Source: Hyphomonadaceae bacterium
GTDB lineage: Bacteria; Pseudomonadota; Alphaproteobacteria; Caulobacterales; Hyphomonadaceae
NCBI GenBank assembly: GCA_016714495.1
Contig: JADKDU010000014.1
Coordinates: 10,472 to 74,471 of the forward strand
Direction of reading: 5' to 3'
DNA length: 64,000 nucleotides
Shown here piece by piece: positions 17,575 to 26,263 of this stretch (its first letter is position 1; every line of letters begins with the position of its first letter). The notes beneath the pieces are model-generated. The model did not search any database and had not been told where the DNA came from. It saw only the letters and a program-made list of their open reading frames with translations. The translations under genes and the position numbers were made by a program.

Positions 17575-18561
17575 ATGAAAAAGCTTCTCGCACTTGCGGT
17601 GGTTCCCGCCGCGCTCGTCGGTCTGAGCGCGTGCTCGACCTACGGTTACGATAGTTACGGCTATGGCAGCTATGGCTATAGCGGTTCCGATTACGGGAAT
17701 TACGGATACAGCTCCTACAGCCCCAGCTACGGCTATGGCGCGTCTTACGGCGGAGACATCTGGTACGACGCGTACTACGACGACTTTTACGGCCCCGTAT
17801 ACGGCGGCTATTGGGCGCCAGATGGTTACTTCTGGTATCAGAACCGCTTAGGCGGCAGTTATGTCCGCGATCATTCGCGGCATTTCAGGCGGGATGATTA
17901 TCGCGGGTACAAGCACTACCGCTATCAGGACAATCGTGGCGGCGATCGTGGGCGCGGCAATGACCGCAACACCTATCCGCCGCTGTTCGCCGGCCAGAAC
18001 AATAACAACCGGGATCGCGACCGTGATGGGGATCGTGATCACGGGCGGGATAACAATAATCCGCGCGCCAATCCGGGTCCTTCGGGGCAGTGGAAGGGCG
18101 GGAACAACAATAACAACGCTGGCGGGCGCGGGAATGACCGGGACCGCGATGGCGATCGCGGCGGACGCGGCGACAACAATGGCAGCCCGCCCCAGTTCCA
18201 GGGACAACGGCCTCCGCGCGCAAACCCGACCCCGCCTCCGCAGCTGGATGGCGCGCCGCGTGGCGGGAACCGCTACAACCCCGGCGGTGACGGGAGCCGT
18301 GGGCGTAACGACGACAGGAACAACGATCGTGGAAACGACCGCGGACGTCAGGGCGCGCAGGGAGGTTCCCAACCTCAGCAGGCAGCCCCCGCTCCTGCGC
18401 CGCAACGGAGCCAGCCGTCTCCGCCGCCGCAACAGAAAAACGACGACCGGAAGGACGATGATCGCGGCAATCGCGGCGGCAACAGGTACAATCCGGGCGG
18501 CGGCGACCGTGGCAATGATCGCGGCGACGACCGGGGCGGACGCGGCGGGCGGTCCAACTAG
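17575..18561 (+). CDS. Low-complexity Tyr/Gly- and Arg/Asn/Asp-rich lipoprotein
   Basis: From the ATG at 17575 the product is 328 residues. A lipoprotein signal (LALAVVPAALVGLSAC) is followed by a Tyr/Gly/Ser-repetitive region (residues about 22-95, with repeats such as YGYGSYGYSG). The remainder is dominated by short Arg-Gly-Asn-Asp repeats (DRDRDGDRDHGRDNNN), interspersed with Pro-rich blocks (PQLDGAP). It resembles surface-exposed disordered envelope proteins; I recognise no domain. The repeats would tolerate copy-number change. A strong hairpin follows the stop. Confidence 0.75.
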   Translation: MKKLLALAVVPAALVGLSACSTYGYDSYGYGSYGYSGSDYGNYGYSSYSPSYGYGASYGGDIWYDAYYDDFYGPVYGGYWAPDGYFWYQNRLGGSYVRDHSRHFRRDDYRGYKHYRYQDNRGGDRGRGNDRNTYPPLFAGQNNNNRDRDRDGDRDHGRDNNNPRANPGPSGQWKGGNNNNNAGGRGNDRDRDGDRGGRGDNNGSPPQFQGQRPPRANPTPPPQLDGAPRGGNRYNPGGDGSRGRNDDRNNDRGNDRGRQGAQGGSQPQQAAPAPAPQRSQPSPPPQQKNDDRKDDDRGNRGGNRYNPGGGDRGNDRGDDRGGRGGRSN

Positions 18562-18601
18562 GCGCGCACGCGCATAATACGATTATGAGGTTCTATTCTG
18601 A

Positions 18602-18627
18602 ATGTCCGGCCTGCGAAGGCCGGACAT
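18602..18627. terminator. Bidirectional terminator hairpin between convergent genes
   Basis: ATGTCCGGCC (18602-18611) pairs perfectly with GGCCGGACAT (18618-18627) across the loop TGCGAA. It sits between the stops of the lipoprotein gene and the ErpA-like gene, which face each other, and could serve both. U-tracts are short. Confidence 0.7.
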
Positions 18628-18639
18628 TTGCATTTCGGG

Positions 18640-18987
18640 TCAGACCGAGAAGCTTGTGCCGCAGCCGCAGCCGCTGGTGGCGTTCGGGTTGTGGACCCGG
18701 AATGCCGCGCCGATGATCTCTTCCACGAAGTCGATTTCGGAGCCGGCCAGGAAGGGCAGGCTGGCCTCGTCGATGGCGACACGGGCGCCGTCACGCTCGA
18801 TCACCTGGTCGTCGGCATTCGCCTTGTCCGCGAAGCCGAAGCGGTAGGAAAAGCCAGAACAGCCCCCACCTATGACTTCGACGCGCAGCATCGTCCCGGC
18901 GGGCTGGCCCGCAGTGATCTTGTTGATCCGCCGCGCCGCCGAGGCGCTGAGGCCGATCTCAGGGATTGCTGTCGCAGTGTCAGGCAT
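18640..18987 (-). CDS. erpA: HesB/IscA family iron-sulfur cluster insertion protein (ErpA-like)
   Basis: A 115-residue A-type carrier with the three conserved cysteines in place: Cys43 in GGCSGFSY and Cys107/Cys109 in the terminal SGCGCGTSF. It accepts or delivers Fe-S clusters to apoproteins in the cytoplasm. ErpA, IscA and SufA are hard to tell apart by sequence alone; the position next to dgt is the one typical of the ErpA-like gene in related alphaproteobacteria (recalled). It is divergent from the dGTPase gene. Confidence 0.82.
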   Translation of the reverse strand: MPDTATAIPEIGLSASAARRINKITAGQPAGTMLRVEVIGGGCSGFSYRFGFADKANADDQVIERDGARVAIDEASLPFLAGSEIDFVEEIIGAAFRVHNPNATSGCGCGTSFSV

Positions 18988-19054
18988 TTGAGGCCTTAAT
19001 TCGTTGTTCGCAGCATCTCAGATATGAAGCCGGAAGCTTAAAGGGAAGTCTACC

Positions 19055-20266
19055 ATGCCCCATCCCGACCATAAGAAGGGGTTTACCGCGCCTCCACGGG
19101 CGGCTTTCGCAACCAGCCCGGACCGCTCGCGCGGAAGGTTGCATGTCGAGCCGTCGAGCGAGACCCGCACGGAATTTCAGCGGGACCGCGACCGTGTCAT
19201 CCATTCGGACGCTTTTCGACGCCTGAAACAGAAGACGCAGGTGTTTGTAGCGCATGAGGGCGATCATTACAGGACGCGGCTGACGCACTCACTGGAGGTC
19301 TCGCAGATCGCGCGCACAGTGGCGCGTGTGTTGGGCTTGGACGAGGATCTCGCGGAGGTGTTGGCGCTGGCGCACGACATCGGCCATCCGCCCTTCGGGC
19401 ATGCTGGCGAGAGTGCGCTGAACGAGGCGATGGGGCCGTATGACGGTTTCGATCACAACGCTCAGGCGTTGCGGGTGCTGACGAAGCTAGAGCGCAAGTA
19501 TCCGAAATTCGATGGGCTCAACTTGACTTGGGAGACGCTGGAAGGCGTGATCAAGCACAACGGCCCGCTGGTGACTGCGCAGAAGCCGATCGATGCCTTG
19601 CCGGCGGCGTTCCGTGACTATGACGCCTTGCAGTCGCTGGAACTCGACACGTTCGCGGGTCCGGAGGCGCAGGTGGCGGCCCTGGCGGACGACATAGCTT
19701 ACAACAATCACGACATTCAGGATGGCCTGCGTGCGGGGCTGTTCGAGGTCGATGATCTCATGGATATTCCGCTGACCGGGAATGTCTTCCGCGAAGTGAT
19801 GCGGGAGTTTCCCGATCTTGAGCGCGATCGTCTTGTCGCGGAAGCCGTGCGCCGGTTGATTGGCATCTGGACGCGGGACCTGATCGAGGAATTCCAGCGG
19901 CGGGCGGCTAAGGCGAAGCCGGGCTCGGTGGAAGATGTGAGGGCGCTCGACCATCCGTTGGCTGCGTTCTCGAACGACATTGCGCAGAAGCAGAAGCCGC
20001 TGAAGGCTTTTCTGTTCGAGCATATGTACCGGCACCACAAGGTGAACCGGATGATGAGCCAGGCGCGTCGCATCGTGCGCGAACTGTTCGGCCTGTTCCT
20101 CGCCGAGCCGGACACGCTGCCGTCGCCCTGGCGTCAGAGGGCGCAGCTGGCAGACAAGGACATGGTGAAGCGTGCGCGTGTCGTTTGTGATTATATCGCC
20201 GGGATGACGGACACGTATGCGATCGACGAGCATCGCCGGCTGTTAAACCTGGAGCGGTGGGTGTGA
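19055..20266 (+). CDS. dgt: Deoxyguanosinetriphosphate triphosphohydrolase-like protein
   Basis: A 403-residue HD-domain protein. The HD metal site is visible as RLTHSLEVSQ, then ALAHDIGHPPFGHAGE, with the distal Asp in LADDIAYNNHDIQDG. It cleaves dNTPs to nucleoside and triphosphate, regulating dNTP pools in the cytoplasm. The N-terminal FRRLKQKTQVF motif is typical. In related genomes argS follows; here only about 100 bases separate this gene from the SPOR gene. Confidence 0.9.
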   Translation: MPHPDHKKGFTAPPRAAFATSPDRSRGRLHVEPSSETRTEFQRDRDRVIHSDAFRRLKQKTQVFVAHEGDHYRTRLTHSLEVSQIARTVARVLGLDEDLAEVLALAHDIGHPPFGHAGESALNEAMGPYDGFDHNAQALRVLTKLERKYPKFDGLNLTWETLEGVIKHNGPLVTAQKPIDALPAAFRDYDALQSLELDTFAGPEAQVAALADDIAYNNHDIQDGLRAGLFEVDDLMDIPLTGNVFREVMREFPDLERDRLVAEAVRRLIGIWTRDLIEEFQRRAAKAKPGSVEDVRALDHPLAAFSNDIAQKQKPLKAFLFEHMYRHHKVNRMMSQARRIVRELFGLFLAEPDTLPSPWRQRAQLADKDMVKRARVVCDYIAGMTDTYAIDEHRRLLNLERWV

Positions 20267-20368
20267 GGCGAGCGCGTAAGCTCGGCATTTCAAACCGGGT
20301 TCCAAGTCTTTCCTCTTCGTTAACGCCCGTTTGGCAGGGTTCCAGGCTGGCGGGACATTGGCGCCCGC

Positions 20369-21499
20369 ATGCTCAGGAAAGCTCTGGTTGCGGCCATGAC
20401 ACGCTATTCTCGATCTGTGATCCCCGGTCGGCCGCAAGAGGGCGGCCCGGCTGACGACGGCGACGGCCTGGATCGCGTCATCTTCGGCTCGAAGAAGAAG
20501 CCGATCATGCCGCCGGCCAATGACCGCGATCAGGATTACCCCGACCCGATGGACATGGATGTCGACGAGGCGGGTTTCCTCGTTGAGCGTTCGACCAAGG
20601 AGCGTCGCGGGCCGAGTGGCGACAGACGTGCAAAGGCCGACCGCCGCAAGCAGGATACCCGCCGTCAGGCTGACTATAAACCGCTGCGTGAAGGGCCTGT
20701 TGCGCACCGCGGCGGCGATCCCGGCAGCCGCGGGCCGATCCTGCTTGTTGGCGCCCTGGTGATTGTCGCCGTGTTCGGCGGCGTCGTGTGGAATGCCTAT
20801 CGTGAAGGCGTGCGGACGGATGCGGTTGAAGAAGCGCCGCAACTTGCTGCGTCTGGCGCTTTCAAGACGCCGCCGCGCGAGGTTGCTCCGCCTGTCGCAG
20901 ACAGCGAGCCGGCACGGATACTCGAACAGCTTGAGGGCGGGCCGTCGCCTGTTGCCGATACGCCGCCGGAAGTTCGGGCCGAGCCGAAAATAGTTGCTCC
21001 CCCCCCCGTGCAGGCTGCCGCTGTCGCGCAGGCGCCGCCGCCATCGAAATTCACGGCTCCGCCGCCTGCGCCGCTGAAGCAGCCGGCTGCTGCGCCTGCG
21101 CCGCAGGTTGTTGCTTCCAAGCCAGCCGCATCGGCGGTTTCTACGGCGACGGTTGCATCTGTCCCGACCGCGTCGGTTGATCTGCCGAAGCCGACTGCTG
21201 CGGCTACTGCGCCGGCGCCGGTTGCGGCGTTCAAGCCTGCGTTCTCGCCGGGCGGTAGCTGGCTCGTTCAGGTTGCCGCGCCGTCGAGCGAGGCGGGCGC
21301 GATGTCCGAGTGGGAGAAGCGCGTGAAGAGCCTGCCGGAGTTCTTTTCAGCTGCGGAAAGGCTCATCGTGCAGGCAGACGTGAACGGCAAACTTGTCTAC
21401 CGTCTGCGCGCCGGCGCCTTTGCTTCCAAAGCCGATGCGGACGCGTTCTGCAGCGCTTACAAGGCCAAGGGCGGAAACTGTTTCCCGGCGGTCCGCTAG
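20369..21499 (+). CDS. SPOR domain-containing membrane protein
   Basis: A 376-residue bitopic protein. It has a polar, highly charged cytoplasmic N-terminus, one membrane helix (about 122-141, PILLVGALVIVAVFGGVVW), a long Pro/Ala-rich periplasmic linker and a C-terminal SPOR domain (about 298-376, SWLVQVAAPSSEAGA to GNCFPAVR). SPOR domains bind denuded glycan strands at the division septum. The start may instead be the ATG at 20396 (MTRYSRS). It is upstream of nagZ in an order typical of Caulobacterales. Confidence 0.85.
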   Translation: MLRKALVAAMTRYSRSVIPGRPQEGGPADDGDGLDRVIFGSKKKPIMPPANDRDQDYPDPMDMDVDEAGFLVERSTKERRGPSGDRRAKADRRKQDTRRQADYKPLREGPVAHRGGDPGSRGPILLVGALVIVAVFGGVVWNAYREGVRTDAVEEAPQLAASGAFKTPPREVAPPVADSEPARILEQLEGGPSPVADTPPEVRAEPKIVAPPPVQAAAVAQAPPPSKFTAPPPAPLKQPAAAPAPQVVASKPAASAVSTATVASVPTASVDLPKPTAAATAPAPVAAFKPAFSPGGSWLVQVAAPSSEAGAMSEWEKRVKSLPEFFSAAERLIVQADVNGKLVYRLRAGAFASKADADAFCSAYKAKGGNCFPAVR

Positions 21500-21526
21500 A
21501 GATAGCGAAGTTATCCGGACGAGCTG

Positions 21527-23422
21527 ATGTCTCAGCCTAAAGCCTGCATCCTGTCCGTCTCGGGGCATACGCTCACAGATGGAGAGCGGAAGCTGCTGGG
21601 TGAGGCGAATCCGTGGGGCGTGATCCTCATGGGCCGGTCGTGCGGCAGCATCGAACAGGTGACGGCGCTGACGCAGTCAGTGTGGGATGTCACTGGTCGG
21701 CAGACATTATTCTTCACCGATCAGGAAGGCGGGCGTGTGCGGCGGTTGCGGCCGCCAGTGTGGCCGGAATTTCCGGCGCCGCTGTCTTATCTGGAATTGT
21801 ACAAGGCGGAGCCCGACTTGGGACGCGAGGCGGTGTGGCTGCATCACAGGCTGATGGCGGCGGAGCTGGAGCCGATAGGCATCCGGGCGGATTGCGCGCC
21901 GGTGGTTGATATCCTTCATGCGGGCATGCACAAGATCGTGGGCGATCGGGCGCTGGGTGACAGTGCGGAGGTGGTTGGCGATCTGGCGCAGGTCGCGCTG
22001 GCCGGGTTGGCGGCAGGCGGCGTCGCGGGTGTGATCAAACACATGCCGGGGCATGGCCGCGCGGAAGTCGACAGCCATGAGACCTTGCCGGTGGTGCGGG
22101 CCAGCCGTGAGCTGGTCGAGCGGGACATTGCTCCGTTCAAGCAGATCCGTCACGCGGCCATGGGGATGACGGCGCATCTGGCCTATGCGGCGCTGGACGA
22201 TGAGACGACGCCGGCGACGCATTCGCGGAAGATCATTCATGAGGTGATCCGCAAGGAGATCGGGTTCGACGGTCTGTTGATGACAGACGATCTGGGGATG
22301 AAGGCGCTGGGCGGGGATCTGGCGAGCCGGGCGACGCGGGCGCTGGAGGCCGGGTGCGATGTGATCCTGCACTGCTCGGGGCTGGATGCCTGGGGCAAGG
22401 TGTTGCGGGACCCGGCGACCGTGCTGCGTGAAATGACCGAAGTGGCGGATGTCTGTCCGCAACTGTCAGGCGAACAGCTGCGCCGGGCGCAGGCTGCGGA
22501 CGCGGCAACTGCGCATGCGAAGGCCTTCGACAAGGCTCAAGGCAGGGCGCGACTGGAGAAGCTGTTGTCTGGAGGCGCCTGGCTCGTTTACTGCGGGCGT
22601 ATGACGGTACTGCCCGTTCCTGATGAAGATATGCTGGCACAGGCGTCCGCGGAAGCGGCTGACGCCAGGGATGCTTTTGTCGTCGATCTAGAAGGGTATG
22701 AGGGGCCGCTGCATCTGCTGCTGGACCTGGCGCGGCGGCACAAGATCGACCTGGTGAAGATCTCCATCCTGAAGCTGGCGGATCAGTATCTGGATTATGT
22801 GCGCGAGGCGCAGGCGCGGAAGATCGATCTGGCGGCGGACTATCTACTGATGGCGGCGTGGCTGGCTTTCCTGAAGTCGAAGCTGCTGTTGCCGTCCGAG
22901 AAGAAGGACGAGGATGAGCTTGATCCGGAGGCGCTGGCCGGGCGGCTGGCTTTCCGCTTGCGGCGGCTGGATGCGATGCGGAAGGCTGTGAACGAGCTGT
23001 ATGTGGGGAATGTCGACAAGCGCGATGTATTTCCGCGCGGCGATCCGCAGCTGGCGAAGATCATCCGCAAGCCGCTTTGGAACTCGACGCTGCATGATGT
23101 CCTGAAGGCGTTCGGCGACATCAATGTGCGCAAGGTGAAGGTGCAGGCGCACATCATCAGACGTCAGCCGGTGGTGCCGCTCGATACAGCGCGGCGGAAG
23201 CTGGCGGCGCTGGTGCCGGACCTGATCGACTGGGCGTCGATCCAGATGATGCGGGCGGAAGACGAGGATTCGAAGGACGCGCCGCGACGGTCTGAGGTGG
23301 CGAGCTTCTTCTCGGCGGCGCTGGAGCTGACCAAGGATCGCGCGGTGGAGCTGCGCCAGGATCAGCCTTTCTCGGATGTATATGTGCGCAAGGCGCGTGA
23401 AGCGCTGAAGGCGGCGGAATGA
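21527..23422 (+). CDS. nagZ-scpA: NagZ-ScpA fusion: beta-N-acetylhexosaminidase joined to segregation/condensation protein A
   Basis: One uninterrupted 631-codon frame encodes two known proteins. Residues 1 to about 350 are NagZ (glycoside hydrolase 3): FFTDQEGGRVRRL, the catalytic loop KHMPGHGRAEVDSH with His184, and the nucleophile in LMTDDLGM. It removes GlcNAc from muropeptides in cell-wall recycling. From about Met359 the rest is ScpA, the kleisin of SMC-ScpAB (DLEGYEGPLHLLLDLARRHK, then the winged-helix C-terminus). In most bacteria these are adjacent separate genes. ATG codons at 22601 and 22631 could start ScpA on its own, but no well-spaced ribosome-binding site precedes them (GGAGG is 26 bases from 22601). 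A lost stop codon or sequence error could also give this. Confidence 0.88.
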   Translation: MSQPKACILSVSGHTLTDGERKLLGEANPWGVILMGRSCGSIEQVTALTQSVWDVTGRQTLFFTDQEGGRVRRLRPPVWPEFPAPLSYLELYKAEPDLGREAVWLHHRLMAAELEPIGIRADCAPVVDILHAGMHKIVGDRALGDSAEVVGDLAQVALAGLAAGGVAGVIKHMPGHGRAEVDSHETLPVVRASRELVERDIAPFKQIRHAAMGMTAHLAYAALDDETTPATHSRKIIHEVIRKEIGFDGLLMTDDLGMKALGGDLASRATRALEAGCDVILHCSGLDAWGKVLRDPATVLREMTEVADVCPQLSGEQLRRAQAADAATAHAKAFDKAQGRARLEKLLSGGAWLVYCGRMTVLPVPDEDMLAQASAEAADARDAFVVDLEGYEGPLHLLLDLARRHKIDLVKISILKLADQYLDYVREAQARKIDLAADYLLMAAWLAFLKSKLLLPSEKKDEDELDPEALAGRLAFRLRRLDAMRKAVNELYVGNVDKRDVFPRGDPQLAKIIRKPLWNSTLHDVLKAFGDINVRKVKVQAHIIRRQPVVPLDTARRKLAALVPDLIDWASIQMMRAEDEDSKDAPRRSEVASFFSAALELTKDRAVELRQDQPFSDVYVRKAREALKAAE

Positions 23423-24240
23423 GCGGCGGGAAGGAGAAGGGGCCCGAGCTCGAGGACATGCGCGAGGCGGTCGCCAAGCTGGCGAAGGCGCGCAAGGCAA
23501 AGCCGGCCGAACCGGTGGTGAGCGAGCCTGTGGCTGCGCCGAAGGCGGAAGCGCACGCAAAGCCTGCCAAGGCGGAGCCTGATCCGGAGCGGTTGGCGGA
23601 TGCGATGCGGCGGGTGGAGGCGGTGCTGTTTGCGTCTGACGAGCCGGTTGACGCGGTGACGCTGACCGAGGCGCTGCCGCCAGGCGTGGAGGCAGGTGAT
23701 GTGCTGCTGAAGCTGAAGGCGACTTATTCAGCCAAGGGCGTGCAGCTGGTGGAGGTGGCCGGCAAGTGGCGCTTCCAGACCGCGCCGGACCTAGCGTTCC
23801 TATTTGAAGAGACACGCGAGCAGCCCAAAGCGCTTTCGCGGGCGGCGCTGGAGACGCTGGCCATCATCGCCTACTGCCAACCGGTGACGCGGGCCGAGAT
23901 CGAGGATGTTCGCGGCGTGGCGGTGTCGTCGGGCACGCTGGATATCCTGATGGAGGCGGGCTGGGTGCGGCCGCGGGGGCGACGTCGGACGCCGGGGCGT
24001 CCTGTGACATTTGGAACCACTGAATCCTTCCTGATCCACTTCGGGCTCGACGCCATTGACAGCCTGCCTGGCCGGGACGACCTGAAGGCCGCGGGGCTGC
24101 TTTCAGCCGACATTCCGCGCGATTTCGAATTTGCCGGCACGCCGCGCGACCCCGAAACGGGCGAGCTTCTGGGTGAAGACCCGCTTGAAAGTCAGGAATT
24201 CCAACCCGACTTCCTTGAAGGGGCTGAAGACCGGACCTGA
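23419..24240 (+). CDS. scpB: Segregation and condensation protein B
   Basis: A 273-residue ScpB. A charged, Ala/Lys-rich N-terminal extension (1-60) is followed by the two winged-helix domains: RVEAVLFASDEPV, then LETLAIIAYCQPVTRAEIE, the family signature, and GRPVTFGTTESFLIHFGL. It partners ScpA and SMC in chromosome condensation. The start overlaps the scpA stop by 4 bases (ATGA), so translation is coupled. Confidence 0.95.
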   Translation: MSGGKEKGPELEDMREAVAKLAKARKAKPAEPVVSEPVAAPKAEAHAKPAKAEPDPERLADAMRRVEAVLFASDEPVDAVTLTEALPPGVEAGDVLLKLKATYSAKGVQLVEVAGKWRFQTAPDLAFLFEETREQPKALSRAALETLAIIAYCQPVTRAEIEDVRGVAVSSGTLDILMEAGWVRPRGRRRTPGRPVTFGTTESFLIHFGLDAIDSLPGRDDLKAAGLLSADIPRDFEFAGTPRDPETGELLGEDPLESQEFQPDFLEGAEDRT

Positions 24241-24376
24241 CACAGTTAATGCAATCGTGTGGCCCTGAAGGCCGCCAGCATTTGCAGAGTCGGGCCCGGA
24301 GGGTTACGCTGCAGCAATACCGGGGCGACGGACGCCCACTGAAATCCGCCGGAAACGGCGCACCGGAGTAGACCGC

Positions 24377-24607
24377 ATGTTTGGAAAACTGGGCATCACG
24401 GAGCTGCTGGTTATCGCAGCGATCCTGCTGCTGCTGTTCGGCGGCCGCGGAAAGATCTCGGCCATGATGGGCGATATGGCCAAGGGCATCAAAAGCTTCC
24501 GCAAGGGGCTGAAGGACGGCGAAGTCGATACCAGTCAGACGACTTCTGGCGCCTTGGTCAACGAGCCGATCAACGTCACCCCTGAGAAGGAAAAGACGAA
24601 AGTCTGA
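24377..24607 (+). CDS. tatA: Sec-independent protein translocase TatA
   Basis: A 76-residue protein with the TatA layout: a short N-terminal membrane helix (LGITELLVIAAILLLLFGG), a Gly hinge, the amphipathic helix starting GKISAMMGDMAKGIKSFRKG, and an acidic tail. It forms the pore-like assembly that moves folded twin-arginine substrates. First gene of tatABC, 136 bases after scpB. Confidence 0.93.
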   Translation: MFGKLGITELLVIAAILLLLFGGRGKISAMMGDMAKGIKSFRKGLKDGEVDTSQTTSGALVNEPINVTPEKEKTKV

Positions 24608-24674
24608 TACGCCCGTCCGGGGGCGGAATGGGCGCGTCTGAACTTTCGTCTCTCCATATGGGAGCGACAACGCC

Positions 24675-25250
24675 ATGATGCCGGGTGTCGGCTTCGAGGA
24701 AATGATCCTGCTGGTCGTGGTGGCGATTATCGTCATCGGCCCGAAGGATTTGCCGTTGATGATGCGCAAGTTCGGGCGCTTCACCGGTAAGATGCGCGCG
24801 ATGGCGTTCGAGTTCAAACAGGGCATCGACGAGCTGGGCCGGCAGGCCGAGCTCGAAGAGCTGCGCAAGGAGGTGGCGAACCTCAAGGCGAATACCGGGC
24901 TCGACGAAATCAGGAAGGAACTCGAGGACGACCGCGCCGCCATCGAGAAGGATGTCGGCGAGGTGATGGCGCCGGTGCCGGGTCCATCGAGGCATCCGGC
25001 GCTCGCGGCCGCTGCGGCCGCGCCAGTGATTGCGCCCTATGCCGGGTTATCGCCGGATCATCCGGGGTATGACATTGGCGGCTATCAGGACGACGAAGAC
25101 CACAAGATCGGCGGGGATGCGCATGAAGGCGCGAACGGCGTTCATGTGAATGGCGAAGGCGATGGTGAAGAAGCCGGGGCGCCGTACATAATTCCTGACG
25201 AGGATGCGCCGGCAGCGCCTGTGCCGGTGAAGCAGGATACGCCCGCTTGA
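24675..25250 (+). CDS. tatB: Sec-independent protein translocase TatB
   Basis: A 191-residue TatB: an N-terminal membrane helix with the hallmark Glu (VGFEEMILLVVVAIIVIGPK), then DLPLMMRKFGRFTGKMRAMA and a long amphipathic helix. A disordered acidic C-terminal tail of about 100 residues follows. It forms the substrate-binding complex with TatC. Its stop overlaps the tatC start (TGATG). Confidence 0.93.
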   Translation: MMPGVGFEEMILLVVVAIIVIGPKDLPLMMRKFGRFTGKMRAMAFEFKQGIDELGRQAELEELRKEVANLKANTGLDEIRKELEDDRAAIEKDVGEVMAPVPGPSRHPALAAAAAAPVIAPYAGLSPDHPGYDIGGYQDDEDHKIGGDAHEGANGVHVNGEGDGEEAGAPYIIPDEDAPAAPVPVKQDTPA

Positions 25251-26182
25251 TGGCCAAGAAAGCCGCCATTGCGAACGTTGCAGCCGAGCCGATCGACGAG
25301 GTCGAGGCCAGCCGCGCGCCGTTGATGGATCATCTGGTCGAGCTGCGGAACCGGATGACGCGCAGCCTGATCGTTGTGGGCGTCCTGTTCTGCGGGCTGT
25401 GGTTCGTGACTGATACGGTGCTCAGCTTCTTGCTGACGCCGCTGGGCGATGCGGCTCACCGCGCCGGCCCGCCGCTGGATGAACTCTTTGTGGCGCAGAC
25501 CACGGCGCCGCTGGAAATGCTGTTCGTGAAGCTGAAGCTTGCCTTTGTCATGGCGCTGGCGGTTGGCTTTCCGTATGTGGCCTATCAAGTTTACGCGTTC
25601 GTGGCGCCGGGGCTCTACAAGAACGAGCGCGCCGCCATCATGCCGTTCTTGTTCGTGATGCCGCCGCTTTTCGCCGCGGGCGCGGCGCTGGTCTATTATT
25701 TCGTGATGCCGGCCTTCATGGACCTGTCGTTCAGCCAGGAACTCGTCGGCACCAACGTCAAGGCCGTCTACGTTCCGAAGGTGAAGGAGTACTACTAGCT
25801 CGTCATCTCATTGCTCATGTGCTTCGGCTTTGCGTTCCAACTGCCGGTCGTGATGGCGCTTCTTTCGATGGCCGGGGTGATCCAGTCGTCGTTCCTGCGC
25901 GGGGGTCGGAAGTATGCGCTGCTGGTGATCTTCGTGGTCGCCGCCGTCGTGACCCCGCCGGACCCGTTCAGCCAGTTCGTTCTTGGGGTGCCGCTCTACA
26001 TGCTCTACGAGAGCGGAATCATCTGCGCGTCCGTGATCGAACGGGGTCGGGCGCGGCGCGAGGCGGCGGAGGCCAAGCGAGAAGAAGAGGAAGCCCGGCG
26101 TGAAGCAACCGAGGAAGCGCGTCGGCGAGCGGCTGCGGCTGCGACTGGCGCGCCGCGGGGGACGTTGCCGGCTGGCGAGTAG
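25250..26182 (+). CDS. tatC: Sec-independent protein translocase TatC, interrupted by an in-frame TAG
   Basis: The 310-codon frame reads as TatC from MAKKAAIANVAAE through the conserved HLVELRNRM (first cytoplasmic segment), GFPYVAYQVYAFVAPGLYKNE, and the late LLVIFVVAAVVTPPDPFSQF. All six membrane helices are recognisable. A TAG at 25796-25798 (codon 183), after KVKEYY, stops it, and the frame continues unchanged as LVISLLMCFGFAFQLPVV. CAG or TCG would restore it. The truncated product would lack the last helices and be inactive. Given the other errors in this window, a base-call error is the simplest reading. The C-terminal tail is unusually long and rich in Glu, Arg and Ala. Confidence 0.88.
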
Positions 26183-26263
26183 GGTCGCTGGAATAGACCT
26201 TCCGCACCCTCTTGGGCTCCGCCGCGCATCGCGCTAGACCCGCGCGGAACACGAGGAATCCCC

